The notes beneath the pieces were generated by a model. It was not told the origin of the DNA. It searched no databases and was given only the letters and a program-made list of their open reading frames with translations. A stretch of 64,000 nt of DNA from CAVXDY01 sp963760715 (GTDB lineage Bacteria; Actinomycetota; Thermoleophilia; Miltoncostaeales; Miltoncostaeaceae): positions 558,001-622,000 of the forward strand of contig CAVXDY010000003.1 of the NCBI GenBank assembly GCA_963760715.1, given 5' to 3'. Within the stretch, counting starts at the first letter, position 1, and each line of letters begins with the position of its first letter. Of this stretch, positions 49,648-57,790 are shown in pieces. Position numbers and translations under genes: made by a program.

Positions 49648-49773
49648 CTACTCGATCTCCTCGTAGTCGCGGCACCAGGGCCGGTCCGTTGGGCCGTCGC
49701 CGATCTCCTCGCCGGAGACGTGGAACGTCTCCGGTCCCTGCCCCGCCTCGACCTCGAGTTCCCGTGTTCCCAT
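49648..49773 (-). CDS. Small acidic hypothetical protein, 41 residues
   Basis: ATG 49773 with GAGGGG about six bases upstream, TAG at 49650-49648. Composition is strongly acidic (ends RDYEEIE) with one Trp-Cys pair (RPWCRDY). Not recognised. The ribosome site, sensible codon use and position in an otherwise empty gap support it. It sits between tag (same strand) and the divergent SARP gene. Confidence 0.5.
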   Translation of the reverse strand: MGTRELEVEAGQGPETFHVSGEEIGDGPTDRPWCRDYEEIE

Positions 49774-49835
49774 CGGGCCCCCTCGTCTCTCTCCCTGGAC
49801 GGGCTCCCACGCCCGACCCAGCGTCCGCTGACCCC

Positions 49836-49864
49836 GTTGGCGAACCGTTGGCGAGGCGTTGGCG
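49836..49864 (+). promoter_or_regulatory. Three 11-base-spaced direct repeats upstream of the SARP gene
   Basis: GTTGGCG occurs perfectly at 49836, 49847 and 49858, with 4-base spacers; a near-copy CTTGGCG is at 49879. Heptamers at 11-base spacing are the known binding pattern of SARP regulators, so autoregulation by the adjacent SARP is likely. Confidence 0.55.
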
Positions 49865-49903
49865 CCGGCGCGCCTGCCCTTGGCGAGCGGGGTCGGGCGG
49901 GCC

Positions 49904-49909
49904 TAGGCT
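49904..49909 (+). promoter_or_regulatory. Predicted -10 box of the SARP gene
   Basis: TAGGCT, ten bases before the ATG at 49920. The -35 position (about 49881-49886) falls in the CTTGGCGA near-repeat. Confidence 0.4.
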
Positions 49910-49919
49910 CGCGACCACG

Positions 49920-50663
49920 ATGAGCGCGCGCATCCATCTCTGCGGAGCGGTCAGCGTCACGATGAGAGGGGTCCGGGTGGAGTCCCGGCTGCCGCGCCGC
50001 CAGGGCGTGCTGCTACTGGCGTTCCTGGTCCAGAGCCGCCACCGGCCGGTCGAGCGCGACGTCCTCATGGAGGCGGTCTGGCCGAGGGGCCGTCCGCCCG
50101 CCGCCGGGGCGGCCTTCAGGGCCCTGCTCTCGAAGCTGCGGTCGGCACTGGGCCACGATGCGCTGTGGGGCCGAGAGCGCATCCAGCTCGTCCTGCCCCC
50201 CGACGCCTGGATCGATGTCGAGGCGGCGGAGGAGGCGATCCACCGTGCGGAGTCGGCGGTCGCATCGGGTGCGTGGGGGGAGGCCTGGGGGGCCGCGCGG
50301 GTGGCGCTGATGGTGCCGGAGCGCGGCTATCTCGTCGGCCACGACCTGCCCTGGGTGGACGAGCGCCGGCGGGAGCTCGAGCGCGTCGCCGAACGGGCCC
50401 AGAGGTGCATCGTCAACTGCGGCCTCGCCCTCGGCGGGGGCGAGCTCGTGGCGGCGGAGCGGACGTCACGCCGGCTCGTCGACCGGCGGCCACTGGACGA
50501 GTCGGCGGTCATGCGCCACATGGAGGTGCTGGCCGCCCGCGGCGATCCCTCGGCGGCGCTCGGAGCGTTCGAGGGGTTGCGGCTCCGCCTTCGGGACGAG
50601 TTGGGGATGTCCCCCGGCGGGGAGATCCGGGCGCTCCACCGGCGCCTTCTCCGCACCCGTTAG
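49920..50663 (+). CDS. SARP/AfsR-type transcriptional activator (winged helix plus BTAD)
   Basis: 247 residues. An OmpR-like winged helix (about 1-95: IHLCGAVSVTMRG, RRQGVLLLAFLV, ERDVLMEAVWP, KLRSALG) is followed by a bacterial transcriptional activator domain of TPR-like helices (about 100-245), ending in MSPGGEIRALHRRLL. Length is that of small SARPs. It likely activates genes with 11-base-spaced heptamer repeats, including its own. Its stop overlaps the convergent hydratase stop. Confidence 0.88.
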   Translation: MSARIHLCGAVSVTMRGVRVESRLPRRQGVLLLAFLVQSRHRPVERDVLMEAVWPRGRPPAAGAAFRALLSKLRSALGHDALWGRERIQLVLPPDAWIDVEAAEEAIHRAESAVASGAWGEAWGAARVALMVPERGYLVGHDLPWVDERRRELERVAERAQRCIVNCGLALGGGELVAAERTSRRLVDRRPLDESAVMRHMEVLAARGDPSAALGAFEGLRLRLRDELGMSPGGEIRALHRRLLRTR

Positions 50664-51631
50664 GCGCCCGCCTCGTCCCGGCGCCAGGCGGGCCGGCGCT
50701 TGTCGAGAAACGCCGAGATCCCCTCCTGCGCGTCGGCTCCGGGAACGGTGCGCCAGGTGACCTCGCTCGCGTGCGCATAGGCGTCGTCCAAGGAGAGGTC
50801 GAGGTTGTCGTAGAGGGCGCGCTTCGCCACGGCCGCCGTGCCGGGCGCCCCGGCCGAGGCGGTGGTCGCCATCGCCAGAGACGCGGCCACGAGATCGCCC
50901 GCCGGGACGACCGCGTTCACGAGCCCCCAGGAGAGCGCGGTCTCGGCGGAGATCGGCGCCCCGCTCATGAGCATCTGCATGGCGCGCCGGCGGCCGATCA
51001 CCCGGGCCACCTCGACCATGGCGGTCGTTCCGACGAGCCCGAGCACCGGGCCCGGAACGGCGAAGGTCGCCTCCGGCGAGGCGACGGCGAAGTCGCAGGC
51101 GGCGACGAGGTGGCAGCCGGCGGCGCTCGCGGGCCCCTGCACCCGGGCGACCACCGGCTGAGGGAGGTGGTGGAGGTCCTTCATCAGGCCGGAGTCGGTC
51201 TCGAACAGCTCCCGGCAGGCCGCCTCGTCGATGCCGCGCATCTCCGCGAGGTCGTGGCCGGAACAGAAGACCGATCCCGCGCCCGCGATCACGATCGCGC
51301 GGACGCCGGCATCGTCGCCCAGCGCCGAGAGCTCTCGCCGGAGCCGGGTGATCAGGTCGAGCGACATGGCGTTGCGGCGCTGCGGGCGATTGAGGATGAC
51401 CGTCGCGATCGCGCCGCCGCGCCGCACCACCAGCGGCCCCTCCGACTCGTCGGGGTCGGCGACCGGCTCGGGCGCGATCTCGACGGCCATGGCCAGCAGA
51501 TCCTTCGGGCGGACCCGTCCCGCAAGGCCCGGGTGGTCGTCTCGAAGGTGACGCTCAGCCTCGCGCAACAGCTCCTCGTCGGAGTCGCCGCGACAGACCA
51601 GGCCGCAGTCGCAGTAGATCGCCTTGCTCAT
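50660..51631 (-). CDS. Enoyl-CoA hydratase/isomerase with N-terminal DUF1059-like Cys domain
   Basis: 323 residues. Residues ~1-50 (YCDCGLVCRGDSDEELLREA, then HPGLAGR) are a small Cys-containing domain similar to the gene just upstream. Residues ~65-320 are a crotonase: VILNRPQRRNAM, the AGAGSVFCSGHDLAEM oxyanion loop, GPASAAGCHLVAACDFAVAS and FLDKRRPAW. The Glu pair typical of hydratases is altered, so isomerase or thioesterase activity is possible. GGGGGAGG precedes the ATG at 51631. Confidence 0.88.
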   Translation of the reverse strand: MSKAIYCDCGLVCRGDSDEELLREAERHLRDDHPGLAGRVRPKDLLAMAVEIAPEPVADPDESEGPLVVRRGGAIATVILNRPQRRNAMSLDLITRLRRELSALGDDAGVRAIVIAGAGSVFCSGHDLAEMRGIDEAACRELFETDSGLMKDLHHLPQPVVARVQGPASAAGCHLVAACDFAVASPEATFAVPGPVLGLVGTTAMVEVARVIGRRRAMQMLMSGAPISAETALSWGLVNAVVPAGDLVAASLAMATTASAGAPGTAAVAKRALYDNLDLSLDDAYAHASEVTWRTVPGADAQEGISAFLDKRRPAWRRDEAGA

Positions 51632-51653
51632 CGATCGACCTCCCCCGGCGACC

Positions 51654-51815
51654 CTACTGCCGGTGGGCCATCCCGCGCAGATCGTCGTCGGAGAGGCGGC
51701 CGGCGAGGTCCGGGTGCTGCGCGGCGATGTGCTCGTGCGCCGCCGCGAGCACGGCCGGCTCGTCCTCACCCTCCACGCGCTGTCCGCACTCGCACTGGAT
51801 CAACATGGGGCACAT
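51654..51815 (-). CDS. Small DUF1059-like protein, 53 residues
   Basis: ATG 51815 with AAGGAGGA five bases upstream. IQCECGQRVEGEDE, then HIAAQHPDLAGRLSDDDLR parallels the N-terminal domain of the hydratase encoded 22 bases downstream, so the domain exists both free and fused. CxCG plus His suggests metal binding. Cotranscription with the hydratase is expected. Confidence 0.75.
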   Translation of the reverse strand: MCPMLIQCECGQRVEGEDEPAVLAAAHEHIAAQHPDLAGRLSDDDLRGMAHRQ

Positions 51816-51965
51816 CCGCTTCCTCCTTGGCATCCGGGGCCCGGTGCCCCGTGAGCCATGAGCGTGCGTCAGCCCCGTTGGCGGGGCGTTGGATGCTCCT
51901 TCCAGCGGGCGTTCCCCCCGATTGTGCCGGGCGGGAGGCCGGTCGGGTCGCCCCCCCCCATTTAC

Positions 51966-51977
51966 TTCGGTACCGAA
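51966..51977. promoter_or_regulatory. Palindromic operator candidate for MarR
   Basis: TTCGGTACCGAA, a perfect 12-base palindrome, ends eight bases before the -10 box of the MarR gene, so it overlaps the -35 region. Local AT content is high. Autoregulation by MarR is the simple reading. Confidence 0.55.
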
Positions 51978-51985
51978 TAGTCTGC

Positions 51986-51991
51986 TACCAT
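51986..51991 (+). promoter_or_regulatory. Predicted -10 box, leaderless start of the MarR gene
   Basis: TACCAT, exactly six bases before the GTG at 51998. Confidence 0.5.
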
Positions 51992-51997
51992 TTGGTT

Positions 51998-52486
51998 GTG
52001 CCATACAAGGATTCCTCTGCAAGCCCCGTCCCGCCGGCATCCGAGCCCGTCGAGCCGGATCCCGCCGTCGCGGAGGTGCTCGCCGCGTTCGGTGAGTTCC
52101 TCGTCGCCCAGCGGCGGCTGCGCGGCCGCGACGCCCAGAGCCCGGGCGACCTGAGCTTCGCGCAGCTCCGCGTCCTCGCGGCGCTCGAGGAGGGCGACAG
52201 CCGCCCCACCGGGCAGCTGGCCGAGAAGGCCGGCGTGAGCCCGGCCACGGTCACCGGGATGCTCGACAACCTGGAGCAGATGGGCATCGTGACCCGCGTC
52301 CGCTCCGCCGAGGACCGGCGCGTGGTTCTGACCCGCCTCACCGACGAGGGACGGCGCCTGCGCGACGAGAAGCGACGGGAGGTGCGCGCGGCCTTCGAGA
52401 AGGCGCTCACCTCGCTGAGCGCGCGCGACCTGGCCGCGGCCCCCCGCATCCTGCGCCTCCTGGCCGGTGCGATGGAGACGATGTGA
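51998..52486 (+). CDS. MarR-family transcriptional regulator
   Basis: 162 residues. A winged helix with LSFAQLRVLAALEEGDSRPT, the recognition helix GVSPATVTGMLDNLEQMGIV, and wing RSAEDRRVVLTRLTDEGRRL, flanked by dimerisation helices. It overlaps the MFS gene as GTGA and presumably represses it until an efflux substrate binds. Start fixed by the leaderless promoter. Confidence 0.92.
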   Translation: MPYKDSSASPVPPASEPVEPDPAVAEVLAAFGEFLVAQRRLRGRDAQSPGDLSFAQLRVLAALEEGDSRPTGQLAEKAGVSPATVTGMLDNLEQMGIVTRVRSAEDRRVVLTRLTDEGRRLRDEKRREVRAAFEKALTSLSARDLAAAPRILRLLAGAMETM

Positions 52487-54056
52487 GCCCGGCCCAGGCG
52501 ACGGGACAGCGCCGGCTGGCGGCCGTCCTCGGCAGCCTCATGCTGGTCATGCTCCTGGCCGCCCTCGACCAGACCATCGTGGCCACGGCGCTCCCGACCA
52601 TCGTCGGCGACCTCGGCGGCCTCGAGCACCTGTCGTGGGTGGTCACCGCCTACCTGCTGGCGCAGACGGTCGTCACACCGCTCTACGGGAAGCTCGGCGA
52701 CCTCTACGGGCGCAAGCGCGTGCTGCAGGGCGCCATCATCCTCTTCCTGGTGGGCTCGGCGCTGTGCGGCCTGGCCCAGTCCATGCCCGAGCTGATCCTG
52801 TTCCGGGCCGTCCAGGGGCTCGGCGGCGGCGGGCTCATGGTCGGCGCGCAGGCCGCGCTCGGAGACGTGGTCCCGGCGCGTCAGCGCGGCCGCTACACCG
52901 GTCTCTTCATCGCCATCTTCGGCGCCGCCAGCGTGGCGGGGCCGCTGCTGGGCGGCTTCATCACCACCAACCTGTCCTGGCAGTGGATCTTCTACATCAA
53001 CCTGCCGCTCGGGTTCCTGGCCTTCGCGGTCCTGGCCGCCGCCTTCCCCACGGTGCCGAGGGGCGCGCACCACTCCGTCGACTACCTGGGCACCCTGCTG
53101 CTCGCCGCGGGGCTGACCGCGGTGGTGCTGGCCACCACCCTGGGCGGGAACACGCTCGGCTGGACGTCGCCCCTGATGATCCTGCCTGGCGGCGCGGCGG
53201 AGCCCTGGCGCTGGTCGCGTTCGCGCTCGTCGAGCGCCGCGCGGCCGAGCCGGTCCTCCCGCCGCGGCTCTGGAGGATCCGCACCTTCCGGGTGACGAGC
53301 GCGGTGGGCCTCATCATCGGCTTCTCGCTCTTCGGCGCCGTGACCTTCCTGCCCCTCTTCCAGCAGGTGGTGCGCGGGCTGAGCCCGACGGCGTCGGGCC
53401 TGCAGCTCCTGCCCCTGATGGGGGGCCTCATGCTCTCGTCGGTGGTGTCGGGCCGGCTCATCGCCCGGACCGGCCACTACCGGAAGTACCCGATCATCGG
53501 CACCGGCATGACCGTGGTGGGCCTGCTCCTGCTCTCGACCATGGACTCGGGCACCACCGAGCTGATGGCCGCGTCCTTCATGGCCGTGCTCGGTCTCGGG
53601 CTGGGGATGGTCATGCAGGTGCTCATCCTCGCCGTGCAGAACGACGCCCCCTACGCGGACCTGGGGGTGGCGACCGCGGGCGCCACGCTCTTCCGCTCGA
53701 TCGGCGGCTCGCTCGGCACCGCCACCCTCGGCGCGGTCTTCACCAACCGCCTCGTCAGCGGGCTGAACGACCGGCTGCCGGCCGGAGCCGGCGCGGGACT
53801 CCACTCGGGGAACATCGACCCGGGCGCGGTGGCCGCGCTTCCCGGCCCGGTGCACCAGGCCTACCTCGACGGCTTCGCGGGCGCCCTCTCGACGGTCTTC
53901 CTGGCCGCCGCGGCGATCTCGCTCCTGGCCTTCGCGCTCACCTGGCTCATCCGCGAGGTCCCGCTCCGCACGACGCTGCGGGATGATCCGAGGCCGGGCG
54001 AGCCGCCGCCGGGCGAGCCGGTGGGCGAGCCGAGCTTGAGCTCCGCCGCCCACTAG
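52483..54056 (+). pseudogene. MFS drug efflux transporter (DHA2/EmrB type), single-base frameshift
   Basis: The first half (LAALDQTIVATALPTIVGDL, LYGKLGDLYGRKRVL, motif C GPLLGGFIT) reads in one frame to about 53200; the second half (VAFALVERRAAEPVLPPRLW to the last helix) in another. Adding one G in the run near 53199 joins them into a ~525-residue, 14-helix transporter. Both halves are well conserved, so an assembly error is plausible. Coupled to marR by GTGA. Confidence 0.85.
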
Positions 54057-54070
54057 GAGACGCTCGACGC

Positions 54071-54904
54071 GTGCCGCCCCCCGCTCCGACGCTCGAGCTG
54101 CCGCACGGAGCCCGGATGCCCCACCTCGGGCTGGGGACGTGGCCCATGGGAGATCGCGAGGCCGAGCGGGTCGTGGCCGAGGCGATCGGGCTCGGCTACC
54201 GGCTCATCGACACCGCCCACGCCTACGGAAACGAGAGAGGCGTGGGCCGCGGGATGCGCGCGAGCGGCGCGCCCCGGGACGAGCTGTTCGTGACCACCAA
54301 GCTCAACGCCGAATGGCACGGCCGGAGCGAGGCCCGTGACGCGTTCGAGATGAGCGCCGAGCGGCTCGGGGTCAACCGGATCGACCTGTTCCTGATCCAC
54401 TGGCCCAACCCGTGGCGCAACCGCTACGTCGACGCCTTCCAGGGCCTGGTCAACCTGATGGAGGCCGGGCTGGTGCGCGCCGTGGGCCTGTCCAACTTCA
54501 AGCCCGAGCACACCCAGAGGGTCATCGACGCCACCGGCGTGACCCCGGACGTCAACCAGATCGAGCTGAACCCCCGGGTGACGCGCGAGGCCGTGCGCGC
54601 CTACCACGCCGAGCGCGGCATCGTCACCGAGTCGTGGAGCCCCATCGGCAAGGGCAGCGACCTCCTCGCCGACCCCGTGATCACGGCCATCGCCGCGCGC
54701 CACGAGCGGACCCCGGCCCAGATCGTCCTGCGCTGGCACATCGAGCTCGGGCTCGTCGCCGTGCCCAAGTCGTCGAACCCGGAGCGGCTGGCTCAGAACC
54801 TCGGGGTCTTCGACTTCTCCCTCACGCCCGGCGAGCTGAGCGCGATCTCCGCCCTCGACCGGGGCGAATCGGCCGCCCAGGACTCGGACTCCTACGGCCA
54901 CTGA
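54071..54904 (+). CDS. Aldo/keto reductase (AKR5-like)
   Basis: 277 residues. LGLGTWPMGD, LIDTAHAYGNERGVG (Asp, Tyr), VTTKLNAEWHG (Lys), FLIHWPNPW (His) and VAVPKSSNPERLAQNL match the 2,5-diketo-gluconate reductase type. Fifteen bases after the MFS gene, so likely in the marR operon; a role in aldehyde detoxification fits but is inferred. Confidence 0.92.
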   Translation: MPPPAPTLELPHGARMPHLGLGTWPMGDREAERVVAEAIGLGYRLIDTAHAYGNERGVGRGMRASGAPRDELFVTTKLNAEWHGRSEARDAFEMSAERLGVNRIDLFLIHWPNPWRNRYVDAFQGLVNLMEAGLVRAVGLSNFKPEHTQRVIDATGVTPDVNQIELNPRVTREAVRAYHAERGIVTESWSPIGKGSDLLADPVITAIAARHERTPAQIVLRWHIELGLVAVPKSSNPERLAQNLGVFDFSLTPGELSAISALDRGESAAQDSDSYGH

Positions 54905-54918
54905 GCCCGGGCGGTCCG

Positions 54919-55404
54919 CTACTTCGCCTCGACGCCGAGGATCTCCCGGAGCTGGGCGAGCATCTTCTCCTCGCCCTCGCTCACCCGGGTGGCGCCGATC
55001 CCGAAGAAGCCCCCCTCCTTCGCGGCGTTGGCGGCCTCCTGCGCGGCCTCGATCAACCAGGCCCGGAAGCTCGCGGCCTCCTCGGGCGTGGCCTTCGCGG
55101 CCAGGATCGCGTTGACGTTCGTCAGGTCGTCCACGATCTGCTGGCGGGCGGTCTTGCTCTTCAGGTCGAGGTCCTTCACGGGGTTGTGGCGCGACTGCCG
55201 CTGCGCCATCGCCGCCTGCGACACGGCCACCAGCAGCTCGTCGTCGCTCGGCGGGGCGCCGGCCGCCTTCATGGCGGCGAGGCTCTCCTTGGTGATCTCG
55301 ATCGGCCCACCCGGGTCGGCGAGCGTGATCGCGAAGCCCGCAACGATCGGCGAACGCGTGAGGGCCGCCCACTCCTCGTCGGTGTAGTCAGCTTTCGCGG
55401 TCAT
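54919..55404 (-). CDS. Conserved hypothetical protein (TDEEW-type)
   Basis: 161 residues starting TAKADYTDEEWAAL, mostly helical, acidic, without signal or membrane segment; ends LAQLREILGVEAK. I know this N-terminus from proteins of unknown function in diverse bacteria. ATG 55404 has AAAGGAT six bases upstream. Converges on the aldo/keto reductase. Confidence 0.7.
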   Translation of the reverse strand: MTAKADYTDEEWAALTRSPIVAGFAITLADPGGPIEITKESLAAMKAAGAPPSDDELLVAVSQAAMAQRQSRHNPVKDLDLKSKTARQQIVDDLTNVNAILAAKATPEEAASFRAWLIEAAQEAANAAKEGGFFGIGATRVSEGEEKMLAQLREILGVEAK

Positions 55405-55627
55405 GTGGACATCCTTTGTCTGGGGCCGGAGGAAAGAGCGCCCGCCAAGTCTGACCTGCGCGAGCGGCGCTCGTCGAGTCGGTCCGGGCGCCGGGTGGCC
55501 GGTCAGGGTTCGCCCGTGCCGATCGCGCCGAGGGAGATCCGTCGCCGGCAGCGGAGGCTCCTCGACCCACCCGTGCCCGGGCAGACCCATTTGATGAGGG
55601 TGGCGCGATCCGCTCGAATGGGAGGGC

Positions 55628-56626
55628 ATGGACGAATCCGGAGACCACGGTGCGGGTGGACACCTCGAGCCCGCGGACCGTCGGGCACGACGCGAGCGGG
55701 CGCGAAAGGCGCGACGTCGCCGCCGGATCGTCGCTGCGGTGACGGTCCTGGCAGCCCTCATCGCCGCCGGTGCGGCGATCGTGGCGCTGACAGGCGGCCG
55801 AGGGCATGCGCCGGCCACCGTCGCCTCGTCGCTCACCCCGGCGCCCGCGGCCGGGGGGGCCACCTCCACCCGCGTCGCCACAGCACCCCGGCGGGCCGAG
55901 CTGCCCGCGACCGCCGGGCCCACCACCACTCAGCAGGCCGATGCGGTGGCCCGGGTCCGGGAGTCCGGGGTCCCCGTGTACCGCACTCCCGGAAAGGGCG
56001 GGAACCTCGTCGCGCTCACCTTCGACGACGGCCCCGGCCCGTACACTCGGACGACCATCGAGACGCTCGCGCGCTACGGGATGCGGGCCACCTTCTTCCT
56101 GTGCGGCTCGACCGTCGAGCGTTTCCCCGCAGAGCCGGCGCGCGAGCGGACGGTCGGTGCGGTGGGTGACCACACCTGGAGCCATCCCAGCCTGCCGAGC
56201 CTGACGGCGGCGCAGGCGACGAGCGAGATCGCCCGCACCAAGGTCCTCGTCGAGAGGACCTCCGGCGCCCCGGTTCTGCTCTTTCGCCCGCCCTACGGTG
56301 CGCGCACGCCCGCGATCGATGCCACCGCCCGCCGTCTCGGGATGATCGACGTCCTGTGGAGCATCGACAGCCGCGACTCGGCCGGCGCCGGCTGGCAGGA
56401 GATGCTTCAGCGGATCGAGGCCACCATCGCTCCGGGGGATATCGTGCTCTTTCACGAGAACCGGGGACAGACCCAGAAGGTCATCAACCGCCTCCTTCCC
56501 TGGATGAGAAAGAGGGGCATGCGCTCGGTGAGCATCCCCGAGCTGCTGGCGCTCGACCCGCCGTCCGGCGGCTACCTCCGCACCGAGGCAGGCCGCAATG
56601 AACTCGCCGCGCCGAGCGGCGGCTGA
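55628..56626 (+). CDS. Polysaccharide deacetylase (NodB domain), membrane-anchored
   Basis: 332 residues. A basic N-terminus, one membrane helix (~36-56) and a Pro/Thr-rich linker precede the NodB domain (~120-310): TFDDGPGPYT (metal Asp), GDHTWSHPSL (metal His pair), RPPYGAR, VLWSIDSRD and IVLFHE. It likely removes acetyl groups from peptidoglycan or surface sugars outside the cell. GGGAGG precedes the ATG. Confidence 0.92.
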   Translation: MDESGDHGAGGHLEPADRRARRERARKARRRRRIVAAVTVLAALIAAGAAIVALTGGRGHAPATVASSLTPAPAAGGATSTRVATAPRRAELPATAGPTTTQQADAVARVRESGVPVYRTPGKGGNLVALTFDDGPGPYTRTTIETLARYGMRATFFLCGSTVERFPAEPARERTVGAVGDHTWSHPSLPSLTAAQATSEIARTKVLVERTSGAPVLLFRPPYGARTPAIDATARRLGMIDVLWSIDSRDSAGAGWQEMLQRIEATIAPGDIVLFHENRGQTQKVINRLLPWMRKRGMRSVSIPELLALDPPSGGYLRTEAGRNELAAPSGG

Positions 56627-56661
56627 GCCCCCGGGTCCTCATGTCCAGGACCCGGGGCTCA
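56625..56661 (+). terminator. Strong hairpin after the deacetylase gene
   Basis: GAGCCCCCGGGTCCT and AGGACCCGGGGCTC pair along 14 bases with one bulge and a 7-base loop, starting at the stop codon. No long U-run. Confidence 0.6.
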
Positions 56662-57070
56662 GTCGTTCCAGTGGACCCGGCCGGCACTGCCCCGGCGTCC
56701 GAAAGCGTTCCCCCAACAGCTTCTCCGAGCGCAGTCGGCGGTGAGTTTCTCGCGAGGGGCGTCACCGTCGACCAACCGCTCCCCCGCCAGGTTCTCCTGT
56801 GATCTCGCCCGACGACCGAGAACCGCTGCCGCCGGACCAGGGTCACTAGCTGACACCGGTGATCTCCCCCGTGACCCGAAGGGAGGCCGATGGCTCTCAT
56901 TTACTGCTGTTTAGGCAGCGAGAGCGAGCTTGGGAGAGTTCTCCGCAGCTCCGTTGTTCCCGGTTGTTAACGCGGTCCACCGGGTCCGCGGCTCGCTTGC
57001 TGTTGCGGTACCGCTCCGTCGAAACTGGATCGGGCCCTTGGTTCCCCCTCAAGGTAGCACCGGGCCGGGC
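56662..57070. other. About 400 bases without a recognisable gene
   Basis: Lower GC than its surroundings, with scattered short ORFs on both strands. The longest (minus, 56856-56659, 65 codons) lacks the strong third-position GC of real genes here. I found no tRNA, riboswitch or transposase motif. The last bases lead into the lutA promoter. Confidence 0.5.
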
Positions 57071-57076
57071 TACCAT
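57071..57076 (+). promoter_or_regulatory. Predicted -10 box, leaderless start of lutA
   Basis: TACCAT, exactly six bases before the ATG at 57083. Confidence 0.5.
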
Positions 57077-57082
57077 CACGCG

Positions 57083-57790
57083 ATGCGCGCGATGCTCATG
57101 CGGACCTGCCTGGCCGACGCGATCGCCCCGTCGGTGTCGCGGGCGGCCGCGACGGTGCTCGAGCGGGTGGGCGTGGAGGTGGTGGTCCCGCGCGCGCAGA
57201 CCTGCTGCGGGCAGCCCGGATGGAGCTCGGGGCATCCCGAGCAGGCCCGCCCGGTGGCGCGGCAGGCGCTGAAGGCCTTCCGCGGGGAGGACCCGGTGGT
57301 GGTGCCGTCCGGGTCGTGCGCCGCGATGGTGGTCCACGGGTACCCGGATCTGTTCGCGGGCGAGCCGGAGGAGGCCGAGGCCCGGCAGATGGCCGGCCGC
57401 ACCATGGAGCTGACCCAGTTCCTGGAGCGCCACGGCCTCTCCCCCCGCCCCCACGGCTCCGGGTCGGTGACCTATCACGACTCGTGCCACATGCTGCGCC
57501 TGCTGGGCGAGCGCACCAGCGCGCGCGCGGCCATCGCGGGCGTGCGCGGCCTGGAGCTGCGCGAGATGGAGCAGACCGACGTGTGCTGCGGCTTCGGCGG
57601 CACCTTCAGCGTCAACTTCCCGGAGGTCTCGGGACGGCTGGGCGAGGAGAAGGCGAGGAACGCCGCGGCAACGGGGGCCGACGAGCTGGTGGCCTGCGAC
57701 CTCTCGTGCCTCCTTCACATCGTGGGGCGCGCCCGGCGCACGGGGGTGCCGCTGAGGGCCCGGCATCTCGCCGAGGTGCTCGCCGAGTGA
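57083..57790 (+). CDS. lutA: Lactate utilization protein A, (Fe-S)-binding
   Basis: 235 residues with two CCG-type Cys motifs: QTCCGQPGWSSGH (about 40) and TDVCCGFGGTFSVNFPE (about 168-184), plus YHDSCHMLR. Such domains bind an iron-sulfur or related cofactor and, with LutB and LutC, oxidise L-lactate to pyruvate. Start set by the leaderless promoter. Overlaps lutB as GTGA. Confidence 0.93.
   Translation: MRAMLMRTCLADAIAPSVSRAAATVLERVGVEVVVPRAQTCCGQPGWSSGHPEQARPVARQALKAFRGEDPVVVPSGSCAAMVVHGYPDLFAGEPEEAEARQMAGRTMELTQFLERHGLSPRPHGSGSVTYHDSCHMLRLLGERTSARAAIAGVRGLELREMEQTDVCCGFGGTFSVNFPEVSGRLGEEKARNAAATGADELVACDLSCLLHIVGRARRTGVPLRARHLAEVLAE

Noticed and set aside
56659..56856. 65-codon minus-strand ORF in the gene-poor region
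   Set aside because: Lacks third-position GC bias and a ribosome site, and shows no recognisable motif.
56940..57070. Possible tRNA or riboswitch in the lower-GC stretch before lutA
   Set aside because: No TPsiC-like GGTTC box, CCA end or cloverleaf could be formed by eye, and no known riboswitch core is visible.
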